A stretch of DNA of 32,808 nt from an uncultured Sphingopyxis sp. (GTDB taxonomy: Bacteria; Pseudomonadota; Alphaproteobacteria; Sphingomonadales; Sphingomonadaceae), in NCBI GenBank assembly GCA_936933955.1, contig CAKZIN010000097.1:1-32808 (forward strand), read 5' to 3'. Each line of letters opens with the position of its first letter. Position 1 is the first letter of the stretch. Below, piece after piece: positions 23,392 to 31,474 of the stretch. The position numbers were made by a program, and so were the translations under genes. The notes under the pieces were generated by a model that had not been told where the DNA came from, did not search any database, and was given only the letters and a program-made list of their open reading frames with translations.

Positions 23392-25239
23392 TCAAGGCGC
23401 GGACTTGTCGGGTGGCGGTGCCGAGGGCGCGGGCGCGGGCGCGGGCGCGGGACCGGCGCCATCACCCTCCGCGCAGGGCGGGGGCAAAGGCACGGGAAGC
23501 GCAGGGCCAACGGGGAGGCCGTCGATGACGATTCGTTGCATCCCCTGCGGCGCGAGACGGACCTCGCCACGCTCGAGATTCACGCGGCGCTGCGTTTCAC
23601 GCTGCGTGGGCCAGCTCTCCTCCCAGCGCCCCGTGGGACAGCGGCGGTAGAGCGTCGCGTTGGGACCGTCCGCGCGCTGCCCCTGGCTGATCAGTACGAC
23701 TGCATCGTCCGAGAGATAATGCGCGCGGCAAGGGTTCTCCCGACACACCCAGCTTATCGCGAGCGCATCGACCAACTCGGTCGGTGCGACGCGACCGGCA
23801 GGGGTGAAACGAATATTTGCGCGCGCCTGCGCCGTACCGCTGGTATCGCGCACCTCGTAACGGTTCTTGGCCGACAGGACTTCGCGGGCGCGGTCACGCT
23901 GCGCCTGCGGTCCGCTCTGCGCGAGCCGCTGGAGCGCGCGGCGGCCGGCAGGGCCGAAGTCGAAGCCGAGCGCGGCCCAGTCGAACTTGTCGACCGTTAC
24001 GCGACCATCGCGCAGCCTCGCCACCTGATCGAGCGCGGACATCGCGCCGAAGTCGATCCACGGCAGCGCCAGCACCAGCGCCAGCATGCACACGCCCACC
24101 GAAGCGCGCGTTTCCGCCGACAGGATGCGGCTCGGGAAATGGCCACGCGGCCAGACCGAGATAACCGCGGAGACGAGCCCGTAGGTCAGCGCCACCAGTG
24201 CGCACACCGCCGCCCACATGCGCCCCGGCGTCCAGCCATAGTCGCCCACGCGCTGGAGGATCGCAGCGGCGGCGATCGCGCCCAGCGGCAGCATCGCGAC
24301 GCCCAGCGCGCGCGCCGACCATTGCAGCAGCCGGTGCACGCCCTCGCCCGCGACGCCCTCGCCCTTGAGCCCGATCGCGGCGTTGAGCAGCAGCAGGCAA
24401 AAGGCGCTCGCCAGCATCGTCAGCGCCGCCGCCGAGCCCCAGCCGTTCCACAATCCGTCGAGCCCGGTGAACGGCAGCGTCAGCAGGAACAGCCAGATCG
24501 AGACGGCAAAGATCGGCGCGAGCACGCACAGCACGGCGAATACCAGTCGCAGCATGGTCGCGACGATCGCGTCGCGCTCGCGCAGGATGCCGACCCCCGC
24601 CGCCCAGGTCGCGCCGAGCAGGGGGCCTGAGAACCAGCTGTTGCCGAGAGCGCGGGTGAGGAGGTCGATGCCGATCAGGTCGAACAGCCCCGCCACCAGC
24701 CAGGCCAGTCCCCAGCTGATGACCATGAAGGCGATCGCGGCCGCCGCGATGGCCGCGTCGCTCCACAGGTGGAGGTGCACGCGTCCCGGGTCGAGCGAGC
24801 GGCGGTCGCCGTCGCGCCAGGCCTGAAAAAGCGGCGCGGCGAGCAAAGCGGCGAAGAGGCTCGCGAAAAGCGGAAATTCGAACGCCGTCGCCTGCTGCGA
24901 ATAGCTGCGCGCGGTCCAGGTGATGAAGCCGATCACCAGCCCCCAGGCGAGCGCGAAGGCGAGCGACCAGGTCCACCAGCGACGCTCCACCGTCAGCACG
25001 AACGCAATGCTCGCGACGCCGATCAGCGCGATGGCAAAGACCGAGGCGCGGGTGGCGCTACCCTCCGTCAGCAGGGCGAGCGCGAGCCCTGCCAGCGCAC
25101 CGATCGCCGCCATGATCCATGGCCGCAGCGGCCACGCCCCCGCATCGCGATCGGTTTCGAGCCAGCGCATCCGTTCGCGGTGGACGGACGGGTGTGCGGG
25201 GAAGGCGGGGTCGGCGGCGATCGGGTGCGCGTTATCCAT
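23392..25239 (-). CDS. Multi-pass membrane protein, DUF4153-like
   Basis: A 615-residue inner membrane protein. After a short N-terminal soluble segment there are about ten to twelve hydrophobic helices up to roughly residue 405. The remaining ~200 residues are soluble (RVAPTELVDALAISWVCRENPCRAHYL...), ending in an Ala/Pro-rich tail. This layout, with the conserved membrane core followed by an exported tail with a Cys pair, fits the DUF4153 family of unknown function. ATG at 25239 chosen; another lies 6 codons upstream. It lies upstream of gatC with a 33-bp gap, possibly in one transcript. Transport or sensing role unproven. Confidence 0.7.
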   Translation of the reverse strand: MDNAHPIAADPAFPAHPSVHRERMRWLETDRDAGAWPLRPWIMAAIGALAGLALALLTEGSATRASVFAIALIGVASIAFVLTVERRWWTWSLAFALAWGLVIGFITWTARSYSQQATAFEFPLFASLFAALLAAPLFQAWRDGDRRSLDPGRVHLHLWSDAAIAAAAIAFMVISWGLAWLVAGLFDLIGIDLLTRALGNSWFSGPLLGATWAAGVGILRERDAIVATMLRLVFAVLCVLAPIFAVSIWLFLLTLPFTGLDGLWNGWGSAAALTMLASAFCLLLLNAAIGLKGEGVAGEGVHRLLQWSARALGVAMLPLGAIAAAAILQRVGDYGWTPGRMWAAVCALVALTYGLVSAVISVWPRGHFPSRILSAETRASVGVCMLALVLALPWIDFGAMSALDQVARLRDGRVTVDKFDWAALGFDFGPAGRRALQRLAQSGPQAQRDRAREVLSAKNRYEVRDTSGTAQARANIRFTPAGRVAPTELVDALAISWVCRENPCRAHYLSDDAVVLISQGQRADGPNATLYRRCPTGRWEESWPTQRETQRRVNLERGEVRLAPQGMQRIVIDGLPVGPALPVPLPPPCAEGDGAGPAPAPAPAPSAPPPDKSAP

Positions 25240-25335
25240 GTCGCCGCTTGCTAGCATTGCCCGCGGCCCGCGCCACGCCTATTTCGCGCCACCGCCGACT
25301 GCCATCGCGCGCAGGGGCACAGCCGGAGAGCCGCC

Positions 25336-26496
25336 GTGGCGCGCAAATTCCTCTACCTTGTCGCGATCCTGATCGGCCTCGTGCTCGTGGGAGCGCTGGT
25401 GTACCGATTGTTTCCCGGCGATGTGATGCGCGTCGCGCTCGAACCGCGGGTTGCCTACGCCGCCCCTGCCGCGCGGCCGAGCGGCTATGACGCGCCCGAC
25501 CTGTGGCTCGCGCGCCCGGGTGTGGGGCGGGAGGACATCACCTTGTGGCGCCCTCGCCTCGCCGCGGCGGAGGGCGTGGAGGCGGAGCGCTTTCCCGTCG
25601 AGGCACAACGCGGCGATGCGACGGTGTTCTTCGTTCACCCCACCAGCTACCTCGGCCGCGACCATTGGAACGCACCGCTCGACGATGCCGAAGCGAACTG
25701 GCGCGCGGGGATCTTCGTGCGCGGTATGGCGAGTGCCTTTGCCGGCGCGGGCGAGGTCTGGGCGCCGCGCTATCGCCAGGCGGCGATGGGTGCGTTCCTC
25801 ACCCGCGACGTCGCCACCGCCAACCGCGCGCTCGATGCGGCATATGAGGATGTGACCGCAGCGTGGGACGCCTTTGTGACGGCGGTCCCGCCCGACCAGC
25901 CGATCATCCTCGCGGGGCATAGCCAGGGGTCGGTGCACCTCGCGCGGTTGATGAAGGACCGCATCGCCGGGCGCTCGATCGCGCGCCGCATCGTCGCCGC
26001 CTATATCGTCGGCTGGCCGCTGTCGGTGGCGCACGACGTGCCCGTGATGGGCCTCGCCCCATGCACCGCTGCGGATCAACCCAACTGCCTTCTGTCGTGG
26101 AGCAGCTACGCCGAGCCCGCGGAGCCGGCGATGGTGCTCGACGTGTTCGACGCGACGCGCGGCTTCGACGGGCAGAGCCGCCGCGGCAGCCGCATCCTCT
26201 GCGTGAACCCGCTCACCGGCACGCAGGACAGCGCCGCGCCTGCGAGCGCCAACCTGGGCACGGTGCGCGCCGACACGCAGCTCGACGATGGGGAGCTGAT
26301 CGTCGGCGCGGTCCCGGCACGCTGCGACGATCCGGCCGCCGGCGGCCGCGGTTTCCTCCTGATCGGGGAGGCACCGCGGGTGGGGCAGTTCGTGCTGCCG
26401 GGCAACAACTACCACGTCTACGATATACCGCTGTTCTGGGCGAACGTGCGCGCCGACGCGGTGCGACGGCTCGCCGCGTGGAAGGCCGCGCGGTGA
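25336..26496 (+). CDS. DUF3089-family alpha/beta hydrolase, membrane-anchored
   Basis: A 386-residue product with an N-terminal membrane helix (about 6-25) and an extracytoplasmic hydrolase domain. VFFVHPTSYLGRDHWNAPLDD is the DUF3089 signature; the nucleophile is in LAGHSQGSVHL; AWAANLR-like YDIPLFWANVR is near the C-terminus. Catalytic His/Asp partners cannot be assigned confidently. Start GTG at 25336 with GGAGAG five to ten bases upstream. Divergent from the DUF4153 gene across 96 bp, and its stop overlaps the ruvX start as GTGA, so ruvX is translated behind it. Substrate unknown. Confidence 0.85.
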   Translation: MARKFLYLVAILIGLVLVGALVYRLFPGDVMRVALEPRVAYAAPAARPSGYDAPDLWLARPGVGREDITLWRPRLAAAEGVEAERFPVEAQRGDATVFFVHPTSYLGRDHWNAPLDDAEANWRAGIFVRGMASAFAGAGEVWAPRYRQAAMGAFLTRDVATANRALDAAYEDVTAAWDAFVTAVPPDQPIILAGHSQGSVHLARLMKDRIAGRSIARRIVAAYIVGWPLSVAHDVPVMGLAPCTAADQPNCLLSWSSYAEPAEPAMVLDVFDATRGFDGQSRRGSRILCVNPLTGTQDSAAPASANLGTVRADTQLDDGELIVGAVPARCDDPAAGGRGFLLIGEAPRVGQFVLPGNNYHVYDIPLFWANVRADAVRRLAAWKAAR

Positions 26497-26951
26497 TCAC
26501 CACCGACGTCGCCGCCTTTCGCGAGGTGCTGCCCCAGGGCGGGCGGCTCGCCGGGCTCGACGTCGGCACGCGCACCATCGGCACCGCGCTGTGCGATGCC
26601 GGCTGGCACTTCGCGAGCCCCGCGACGCTGATCCGCCGCACCAAGTTCAGCACCGACAAGGCCGCGCTCGCCGCGCTGATCGAACGCGAGCGGGTCGTGG
26701 GGCTGATCGTCGGCCTGCCGCTCAACATGGACAGCAGCGATTCGCCGCGCACCCAGTCGGTCCGCGCCTTTGCCCGCAACGTCGAAGATCTGGGGCGGCC
26801 AATCCTTTTGTGGGACGAACGCTGGTCGACCGCCGCCGTCACCCGAGAGCTGATCGCCGCCGACACCAGCCGCGCCAAACGCGCCGAGCGCGTCGACAAT
26901 GCAGCGGCCGCATACATCCTTCAGGGGGCGATCGACGCGCTGGTGCGGTGA
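26493..26951 (+). CDS. ruvX: Holliday junction resolvase-like RuvX (YqgF)
   Basis: RNase H-fold putative Holliday junction resolvase/rRNA-processing factor. The 152-residue product has the active-site blocks GLDVGTRTIGTAL, GLPLNMDSSDSPRT, LWDERWSTAAV and VDNAAAAYILQGAID, with Asp/Glu at the expected positions. GTG start overlaps the preceding TGA. YqgF family members act in 16S rRNA 5'-end maturation or DNA repair; which role applies is not clear from sequence. Followed by a 183-bp gap before pyrB that contains an SOS-type box. Confidence 0.94.
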   Translation: MITTDVAAFREVLPQGGRLAGLDVGTRTIGTALCDAGWHFASPATLIRRTKFSTDKAALAALIERERVVGLIVGLPLNMDSSDSPRTQSVRAFARNVEDLGRPILLWDERWSTAAVTRELIAADTSRAKRAERVDNAAAAYILQGAIDALVR

Positions 26952-26991
26952 ATCGGCCAAGCGGCTGAGTTTGCCGGACAATGCCGCGAAA

Positions 26992-27006
26992 GTTCACACT
27001 AAGTTC
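26992..27006 (+). promoter_or_regulatory. GTTC-N7-GTTC element (LexA/SOS-box type) upstream of pyrB
   Basis: GTTC (26992-26995) and GTTC (27003-27006) are separated by ACACTAA, matching the GTTC-N7-GTTC direct repeat bound by LexA in alphaproteobacteria. The repeat is longer than the core: AAGTTCACAC is present twice (26990-26999 and 27001-27010) with an 11-bp period. Its right half overlaps TTCACA (27004-27009), a -35-like hexamer 18 bases before GATATG (27028-27033), so a repressor here could block a weak promoter for pyrB. Confidence 0.6.
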
Positions 27007-27047
27007 ACACCTAATTTCTCGTTTTTCGATATGCGCTCACGCGAGGT

Positions 27048-27069
27048 TGCGCACGCTTCACTGTGCGCA
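27048..27069. promoter_or_regulatory. Inverted repeat in pyrB leader
   Basis: TGCGCAC (27048-27054) and GTGCGCA (27063-27069) form a perfect 7-bp inverted repeat with an 8-base loop, between the candidate promoter and pyrB. It could be a leader hairpin or a dimeric regulator site. No T-run follows. Confidence 0.4.
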
Positions 27070-27134
27070 CCGCTGCCCAGCCTGCACCCCTTCGTGCGCC
27101 GTAGGACAGCTTGCGGGCGCGGGAGGTCGAGCGT

Positions 27135-28142
27135 ATGGCGCGGGCCTTGATGACATCGTTGCTGACCCCTCGCGATGCGCGGACCCCGGCGGGGCGCGCG
27201 GCGTTCCCGCATGCGCACCTGCTCGCGCTCGCCGGGCTGCAGCCGTGGGAGCTGTCCTTCCTCCTCGACGAAGCAGAACGCTACACCAGTGAGGCTGCGA
27301 GCGCCGATGCGCCGCTCGCCGGACGGACGCTGATCAACGCCTTTTTCGAAAACAGCACCCGCACGCTGCTGTCTTTCGAGATCGCGGGCAAGCGCCTCGG
27401 TGCCGATGTCGTCAACATGCACGCCGCCACCTCCAGCGTGAAGAAGGGCGAGACGCTGATCGACACCGCCCTCACGCTCGACGCGATGCGCGCGGACGCG
27501 ATCGTCATCCGTCACGCGAGTTCGGGCGCGGTTGCGCTTATCGCGGACAAGGTGCGCTGCCCGGTGATCAACGCGGGCGACGGCTGGCACGAACACCCGA
27601 CCCAGGGGCTGCTCGACGCGCTCACCATTCGGCAGGCGTTCGGGCGGATCGAGGGGCTGAGGATCGCGATCTGCGGCGATATCCGCCACAGCCGCGTGGC
27701 GCGCTCGAACATGATCGCGCTGGCGACCCTCGGCGCGGAAGTGCGCGTCGCGGGGCCGCCGACGCTGGTGCCGCTGGAGGTGGAGGCGCTTGGCGCCACG
27801 CGCTGCAACCGGCCCGAGGAGGCGATCGACGGCGCCGACGTGATCATGATGCTGCGCCTCCAGAATGAGCGAATGGAGGGCGGCTTCATCCCCTCCCCGC
27901 GCGAATTCCACGCGCTGTGGGGGCTGACCGCCGACCGCCTGCGCCTCGCCAAGCCGGAGGCGCGGGTCATGCATCCCGGCCCGATGAACCGCGGCGTCGA
28001 GATCGCGAGCGCAGTCGCCGACGATCCCGACCGCAGCCTCATCACCCGCCAGGTCGCCAACGGCGTCGCGGTGCGCATGGCCTGCCTGGAGGTGCTGACA
28101 CGCTCGCGCCGCGGCGTGCCGGGCTGGGAGGCCGCGGCATGA
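27135..28142 (+). CDS. pyrB: Aspartate carbamoyltransferase catalytic subunit
   Basis: Condenses carbamoyl phosphate with aspartate in the second step of pyrimidine synthesis. The 335-residue chain shows the carbamoyl-phosphate loop FENSTRTLLSFE (STRT at 74-77), ICGDIRHSRVARSN, HPTQGLLDALTI and the C-terminal HPGPMNRGVEI. GGGAGG eight bases upstream chooses the ATG. No regulatory subunit gene (pyrI) is present. The overlapping downstream gene encodes a dihydroorotase-like chain that lacks metal ligands, as in organisms where PyrB needs PyrC' for assembly. Confidence 0.97.
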   Translation: MARALMTSLLTPRDARTPAGRAAFPHAHLLALAGLQPWELSFLLDEAERYTSEAASADAPLAGRTLINAFFENSTRTLLSFEIAGKRLGADVVNMHAATSSVKKGETLIDTALTLDAMRADAIVIRHASSGAVALIADKVRCPVINAGDGWHEHPTQGLLDALTIRQAFGRIEGLRIAICGDIRHSRVARSNMIALATLGAEVRVAGPPTLVPLEVEALGATRCNRPEEAIDGADVIMMLRLQNERMEGGFIPSPREFHALWGLTADRLRLAKPEARVMHPGPMNRGVEIASAVADDPDRSLITRQVANGVAVRMACLEVLTRSRRGVPGWEAAA

Positions 28143-29377
28143 GCGCACGGTTGCTCTTCACCAACGCGCGGCTGGTCAACCCCGACCGCGACGAGGTCGA
28201 AACCGGTGCGCTGCTGGTCGAGGACGGTCGCATCGTCGCAACCGCTCCAGACGCCGCGCAACTCTTGTCCGGTGAGGTCGAGGTGGTCGACGCGTGCAGC
28301 GCGCTGCTGGCGCCGGGGATCGTCGACTTCGGCGTCTTTTCCGCCGATGCGAGCGCGTTCCATTTCGGCGGCATCACCCGCGCGGTGCTGATGCCCGACG
28401 GGCCGCCCGCGCTCGACAATCCGGGCCTGATTGAGCGCGCCGCAAAGGCGGGCAAACCCGACCTGTGGCTGCACCCGATGGCCGCCGCCACGCGCGCGCT
28501 CGACGGCGCGGAGATGGCGGAGATGGGGCTGATGCAGGCCGCCGGAGCGCGCGCGGTCGCGACCGGACGCGGGCGCATCGCCGATGCCGGGGTGATGGCA
28601 CGGGTGCTCGCCTACGCCGGCGGCTTGGGGCTCGTCACCGTGACCCATGCCGAGGACGAAGGGCTGACTCGTGGCGCGGTCGCGACCGAGGGGGAGGCGG
28701 CGATGCGGCTCGGCCTCCCCGCTGCGCCCGCCGCCGCCGAAGCGATGGCGATCGCCCGCGACCTAGCGCTGGTGGAGGTGACCGGGGCGCCGCTGCACTT
28801 CCGCCAGGTCACCACTGCTGCCGGTTTCGCGCTGATCCGCACGGCCAAGGCGCGCGGGCTCCCCGTCACCTGCGGCATCACGCCGGCGCACCTGCTGCTG
28901 TCGGACACCGCGCTCGGACCGTGGCGGACCTTTGCGCGCCTGTCCCCTCCGCTGCGCAGCGAGGAGGACCGCCACGCCGCGCGCGCCGCGCTCGCCGACG
29001 GCACTATCGACGTGCTGGCGAGCGGTCACGACCCGCGCGGGCCGGAGGACAAACGCCTCCCCTTCGCCGACGCGGCGCCGGGCATGGCAGGGGCGGAGAC
29101 GTTGCTCGCGCTCGCGCTGACGCTGGTACGCGATGGGCTCGTCAGCCTGCCGCGCCTGTTCGCGCTGCTGAGCGCCAACCCCGCGCGGCTGATTGGGATC
29201 GAGGCGGGCACCCTCGATGCGGGGGCCGAGGCGGACCTGATCCTGGTCGATCCCGATGCTCCGTGGGTGGTCGATGCCAAGCGCATGTCCGCGCGCGCGG
29301 GCAACACGCCGTTTGACGGCCTCCCGGTTCAGGGGCGCGTGCGCGGCGTGTGGAAGGGCGGGCGCCGCGTCGCGTAA
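28139..29377 (+). CDS. Dihydroorotase-like protein lacking metal site (PyrC'-type, predicted non-catalytic)
   Basis: A 412-residue amidohydrolase-fold chain starting with an ATGA overlap of pyrB. True dihydroorotases have PGLVD-x-H-x-H with zinc-binding His; here residues 59-67 read PGIVDFGVF, so both His are lost (Gly65, Phe67). The downstream DHAPH block is GHDPRGP. Other structural blocks survive: TRGAVATEGEAAMRLGLPAAP, CGITPAHLLLSD, PPLRSEEDR and GMAGAETLL. In Pseudomonas an inactive PyrC' of this sort forms a dodecamer with PyrB and is needed for transcarbamoylase activity. A separate, active pyrC should exist elsewhere in the genome. Confidence 0.92.
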   Translation: MSARLLFTNARLVNPDRDEVETGALLVEDGRIVATAPDAAQLLSGEVEVVDACSALLAPGIVDFGVFSADASAFHFGGITRAVLMPDGPPALDNPGLIERAAKAGKPDLWLHPMAAATRALDGAEMAEMGLMQAAGARAVATGRGRIADAGVMARVLAYAGGLGLVTVTHAEDEGLTRGAVATEGEAAMRLGLPAAPAAAEAMAIARDLALVEVTGAPLHFRQVTTAAGFALIRTAKARGLPVTCGITPAHLLLSDTALGPWRTFARLSPPLRSEEDRHAARAALADGTIDVLASGHDPRGPEDKRLPFADAAPGMAGAETLLALALTLVRDGLVSLPRLFALLSANPARLIGIEAGTLDAGAEADLILVDPDAPWVVDAKRMSARAGNTPFDGLPVQGRVRGVWKGGRRVA

Positions 29378-29408
29378 AAAAACGGCCGCGCTTTGAAGAG
29401 CGCGGCCG
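29376..29408 (-). terminator. Intrinsic terminator after hslO (overlapping pyrC' end)
   Basis: A 10-bp perfect stem, CGGCCGCGCT (29383-29392) with AGCGCGGCCG (29399-29408), loop TTGAAG. On the minus strand it is followed by seven T (29376-29382 as A on plus), so it ends the hslO transcript. It may also stall plus-strand transcription leaving pyrC', whose stop codon touches the A-run. Between here and hslO (29409-29488) I see only a small GATCC-N5-GGATC hairpin. Confidence 0.92.
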
Positions 29409-29488
29409 AGTGGATCCTTGTGGGATCGCTAGGGAGGAAGTGAGCCTCGATGAAGAGGTGTCACAGCCCTCCGAATAGGCGATAATGG

Positions 29489-30427
29489 TTAAGCGCTGGT
29501 TAGCGTGGCGGGGTCGAGCCCGAACCGGCGCGAACAAAAGGCGCAATCGACGCCGATCAGCCCGTCGTCGTCGATCATCTCCGCGCGGTCCTCCTCCGGA
29601 AAGCGCGACAGCACCGAAGCGAGATATGCGGGGTCGCAGCGGCAACCGCGCACGAGCGCGGGACCGAGGCTGGTGCGCACCTCGCCCTCATCATGGAACA
29701 GCCGCCAGACCAGCGCCTCGAGGCTGAGGCGGCGGTCGATCAGCTCGGCGGGCGATATGGTTTCGGCGAGCGTCGCAACATGCTCCCACATGACATCGTT
29801 GTTGCGCCCCTCCTCGCGCACCTCGATGCGTTCGTGGCCGATCTCTCCGCTGGCGAGCGTTTGCACCAGCACCCCGCCAGCGACGCAGCCATCGCCATCG
29901 CGCCCGGCGGCGAGGCGGACCACGGTCGGAAGCTGGAGCGAATGGCGGAAATAGCTCTCCGCGGCCTCCGCCAGGCTCGCGCCGGTGAGCGGGACGATGC
30001 CCTGATAACGACCGCCCGATAGCGCGTCGTCGATCGTGATGCCGAGGAATCCGTCCCCGAACAGCGCCGACAGGTCAGGCTGCGGACCGAGGTCGGCCAG
30101 CGCCCCCGCATCGAACGCGAGGTGCCCGCGCAGCTCGCCTCCGCGATAGTCGCAGACCAGCAGCGTCACCGCCCCGGCCTGCGTCTGCGCCTGCAGCGTC
30201 ACCTGCGCCGTATCGTCCTTCAGCCCCGCACCGAGCAGCGCCGTCAGCACCAGCGCCTGCGCCAGCAACCGCTCCGCCACGGGGGGGTAGCTGTGCGCCG
30301 AGAAGATCGTTTCGAGCACCGGCCCCAGCCGCACCACCCGCCCCATCGCGTCATCCTGCGCAAGGGTGAAGGTGAGTACGCGGTCGGTGATGGTTTCGGC
30401 GGCGGGGGTGGGGGTCGGCTCGGACAT
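29489..30427 (-). CDS. hslO: Redox-regulated chaperone Hsp33
   Basis: A 312-residue holdase activated by oxidative unfolding. The C-terminal zinc centre is intact: C262-x-C264 (RGCRCDP) and C295-x-x-C298 (DCAFCSRR). Conserved core blocks include the RVVRLGPVLE...AQALVLTALLGAGLKDD region and HSLQLPTVVRLA. Length matches E. coli Hsp33 (292) with short additions. Transcribed in the same direction as argF and argD after a 120-bp gap that holds an inverted repeat; followed by a strong terminator. Confidence 0.96.
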   Translation of the reverse strand: MSEPTPTPAAETITDRVLTFTLAQDDAMGRVVRLGPVLETIFSAHSYPPVAERLLAQALVLTALLGAGLKDDTAQVTLQAQTQAGAVTLLVCDYRGGELRGHLAFDAGALADLGPQPDLSALFGDGFLGITIDDALSGGRYQGIVPLTGASLAEAAESYFRHSLQLPTVVRLAAGRDGDGCVAGGVLVQTLASGEIGHERIEVREEGRNNDVMWEHVATLAETISPAELIDRRLSLEALVWRLFHDEGEVRTSLGPALVRGCRCDPAYLASVLSRFPEEDRAEMIDDDGLIGVDCAFCSRRFGLDPATLTSA

Positions 30428-30488
30428 CGCGGCGATATGGGGGCGGGGTGCGGGATTGCTAGCGGGTGCACCGACCCGTGCACATCTG

Positions 30489-30530
30489 GGCGAAAGCCTC
30501 GCTCTATCCAGCGCCGCTCCGACTTTCGCC
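30489..30530. repeat. Long-loop inverted repeat between argF and hslO
   Basis: GGCGAAAG (30489-30496) and CTTTCGCC (30523-30530) form an 8-bp stem with a 26-base loop in the 120-bp gap. It has no T-run. It could uncouple hslO from argF, or be fortuitous. Confidence 0.35.
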
Positions 30531-30547
30531 GGAGGTCAGTCTCAAGA

Positions 30548-31474
30548 TCAAATCTGCCCGAAGACCCAGCGCAGGATCGACTTCTGCGCGTGAACGCGGT
30601 TCTCGGCTTCATCCCAGACGAGGCTTTGCGGCCCGTCGATGACGCCCGCGCTCATCTCCTCCCCGCGGTGGGCGGGGAGGCAGTGGAGGAACGGCGCGCC
30701 TGGCTTGGCCGACGCCAGCAGCGCCTCGTCCACGCGGAATGGCGTCATATCGGCGAGGCGGCGGTCGGCGTCGCCCTGCCCCATCGAGACCCAGCAGTCG
30801 GTGACGAGCACGTCCGCACCCGCCGCGGCCGCGCGCGCGTCGCGCAGCACGTCCACCCGCGCACCATAGCTCTGCGCGAGCGCGACCCGCGCCGGGTCGG
30901 GATCATAGCCCTCCGGACAGGCGACGCGCAGGTTGAAGCGCATCAACCCCGCAGCGTCGATCCAGCTGTTGCAGACATTGTTGCCATCGCCGAACCACGC
31001 GACCTCGAGCCCCGGCAGCGGCAGGTGATGTTCGGTGAGCGTGAGCAAATCGGAGACGATCTGGCACGGGTGGCTGGCGTCGGTGAGGCCGTTGATGACC
31101 GGCACGCTCGCCGCCGCGGCCATCGCCTCGACCTTTGCGTGATCGTCAGTGCGCACCATGATCGCGTCGGCGTAGCGCGACAGCACGCGCGCGGTATCCT
31201 CGACGCTCTCCCCCCGCCCCAGCTGGGTCGACGCCGCGTCGAGCACCATCGCGCTGCCGCCCAACTGCCGCATGGCGAGGTCGAAGCTCGCCCGCGTGCG
31301 CGTCGAATTCTTCTCGAACACCATCGCCAGCACCGCGCCGTCGAGCGGGCGGTCGTCGTCGACGCGCCCCTTACGGTAGCGGACCCGCGCGTCCTTGCGG
31401 TCGATCGCGTCGCCGATCATCGCGGCGATGGCATCGCCGCCGGCGTCACCGAGCTCGAGGAAGTGGCGGATCAT
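30548..31474 (-). CDS. argF: Ornithine carbamoyltransferase
   Basis: Transfers the carbamoyl group to ornithine to make citrulline in arginine synthesis. The 308-residue chain has the carbamoyl-phosphate loop STRTR (57-61), HPCQIVSDLLTL, DGNNVCNSW and the ornithine-binding HCLPAHRGEE. ATGA overlap with argD makes these two co-translated. Like PyrB in this window it uses carbamoyl phosphate, so the two pathways compete for one pool. Confidence 0.98.
   Translation of the reverse strand: MIRHFLELGDAGGDAIAAMIGDAIDRKDARVRYRKGRVDDDRPLDGAVLAMVFEKNSTRTRASFDLAMRQLGGSAMVLDAASTQLGRGESVEDTARVLSRYADAIMVRTDDHAKVEAMAAAASVPVINGLTDASHPCQIVSDLLTLTEHHLPLPGLEVAWFGDGNNVCNSWIDAAGLMRFNLRVACPEGYDPDPARVALAQSYGARVDVLRDARAAAAGADVLVTDCWVSMGQGDADRRLADMTPFRVDEALLASAKPGAPFLHCLPAHRGEEMSAGVIDGPQSLVWDEAENRVHAQKSILRWVFGQI

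Noticed and set aside
26990..27010. Tandem AAGTTCACAC as replication iterons or DnaA boxes
   Set aside because: Only two copies, no DnaA consensus (TTATCCACA), no AT-rich melting region; the spacing fits a LexA-type site better.
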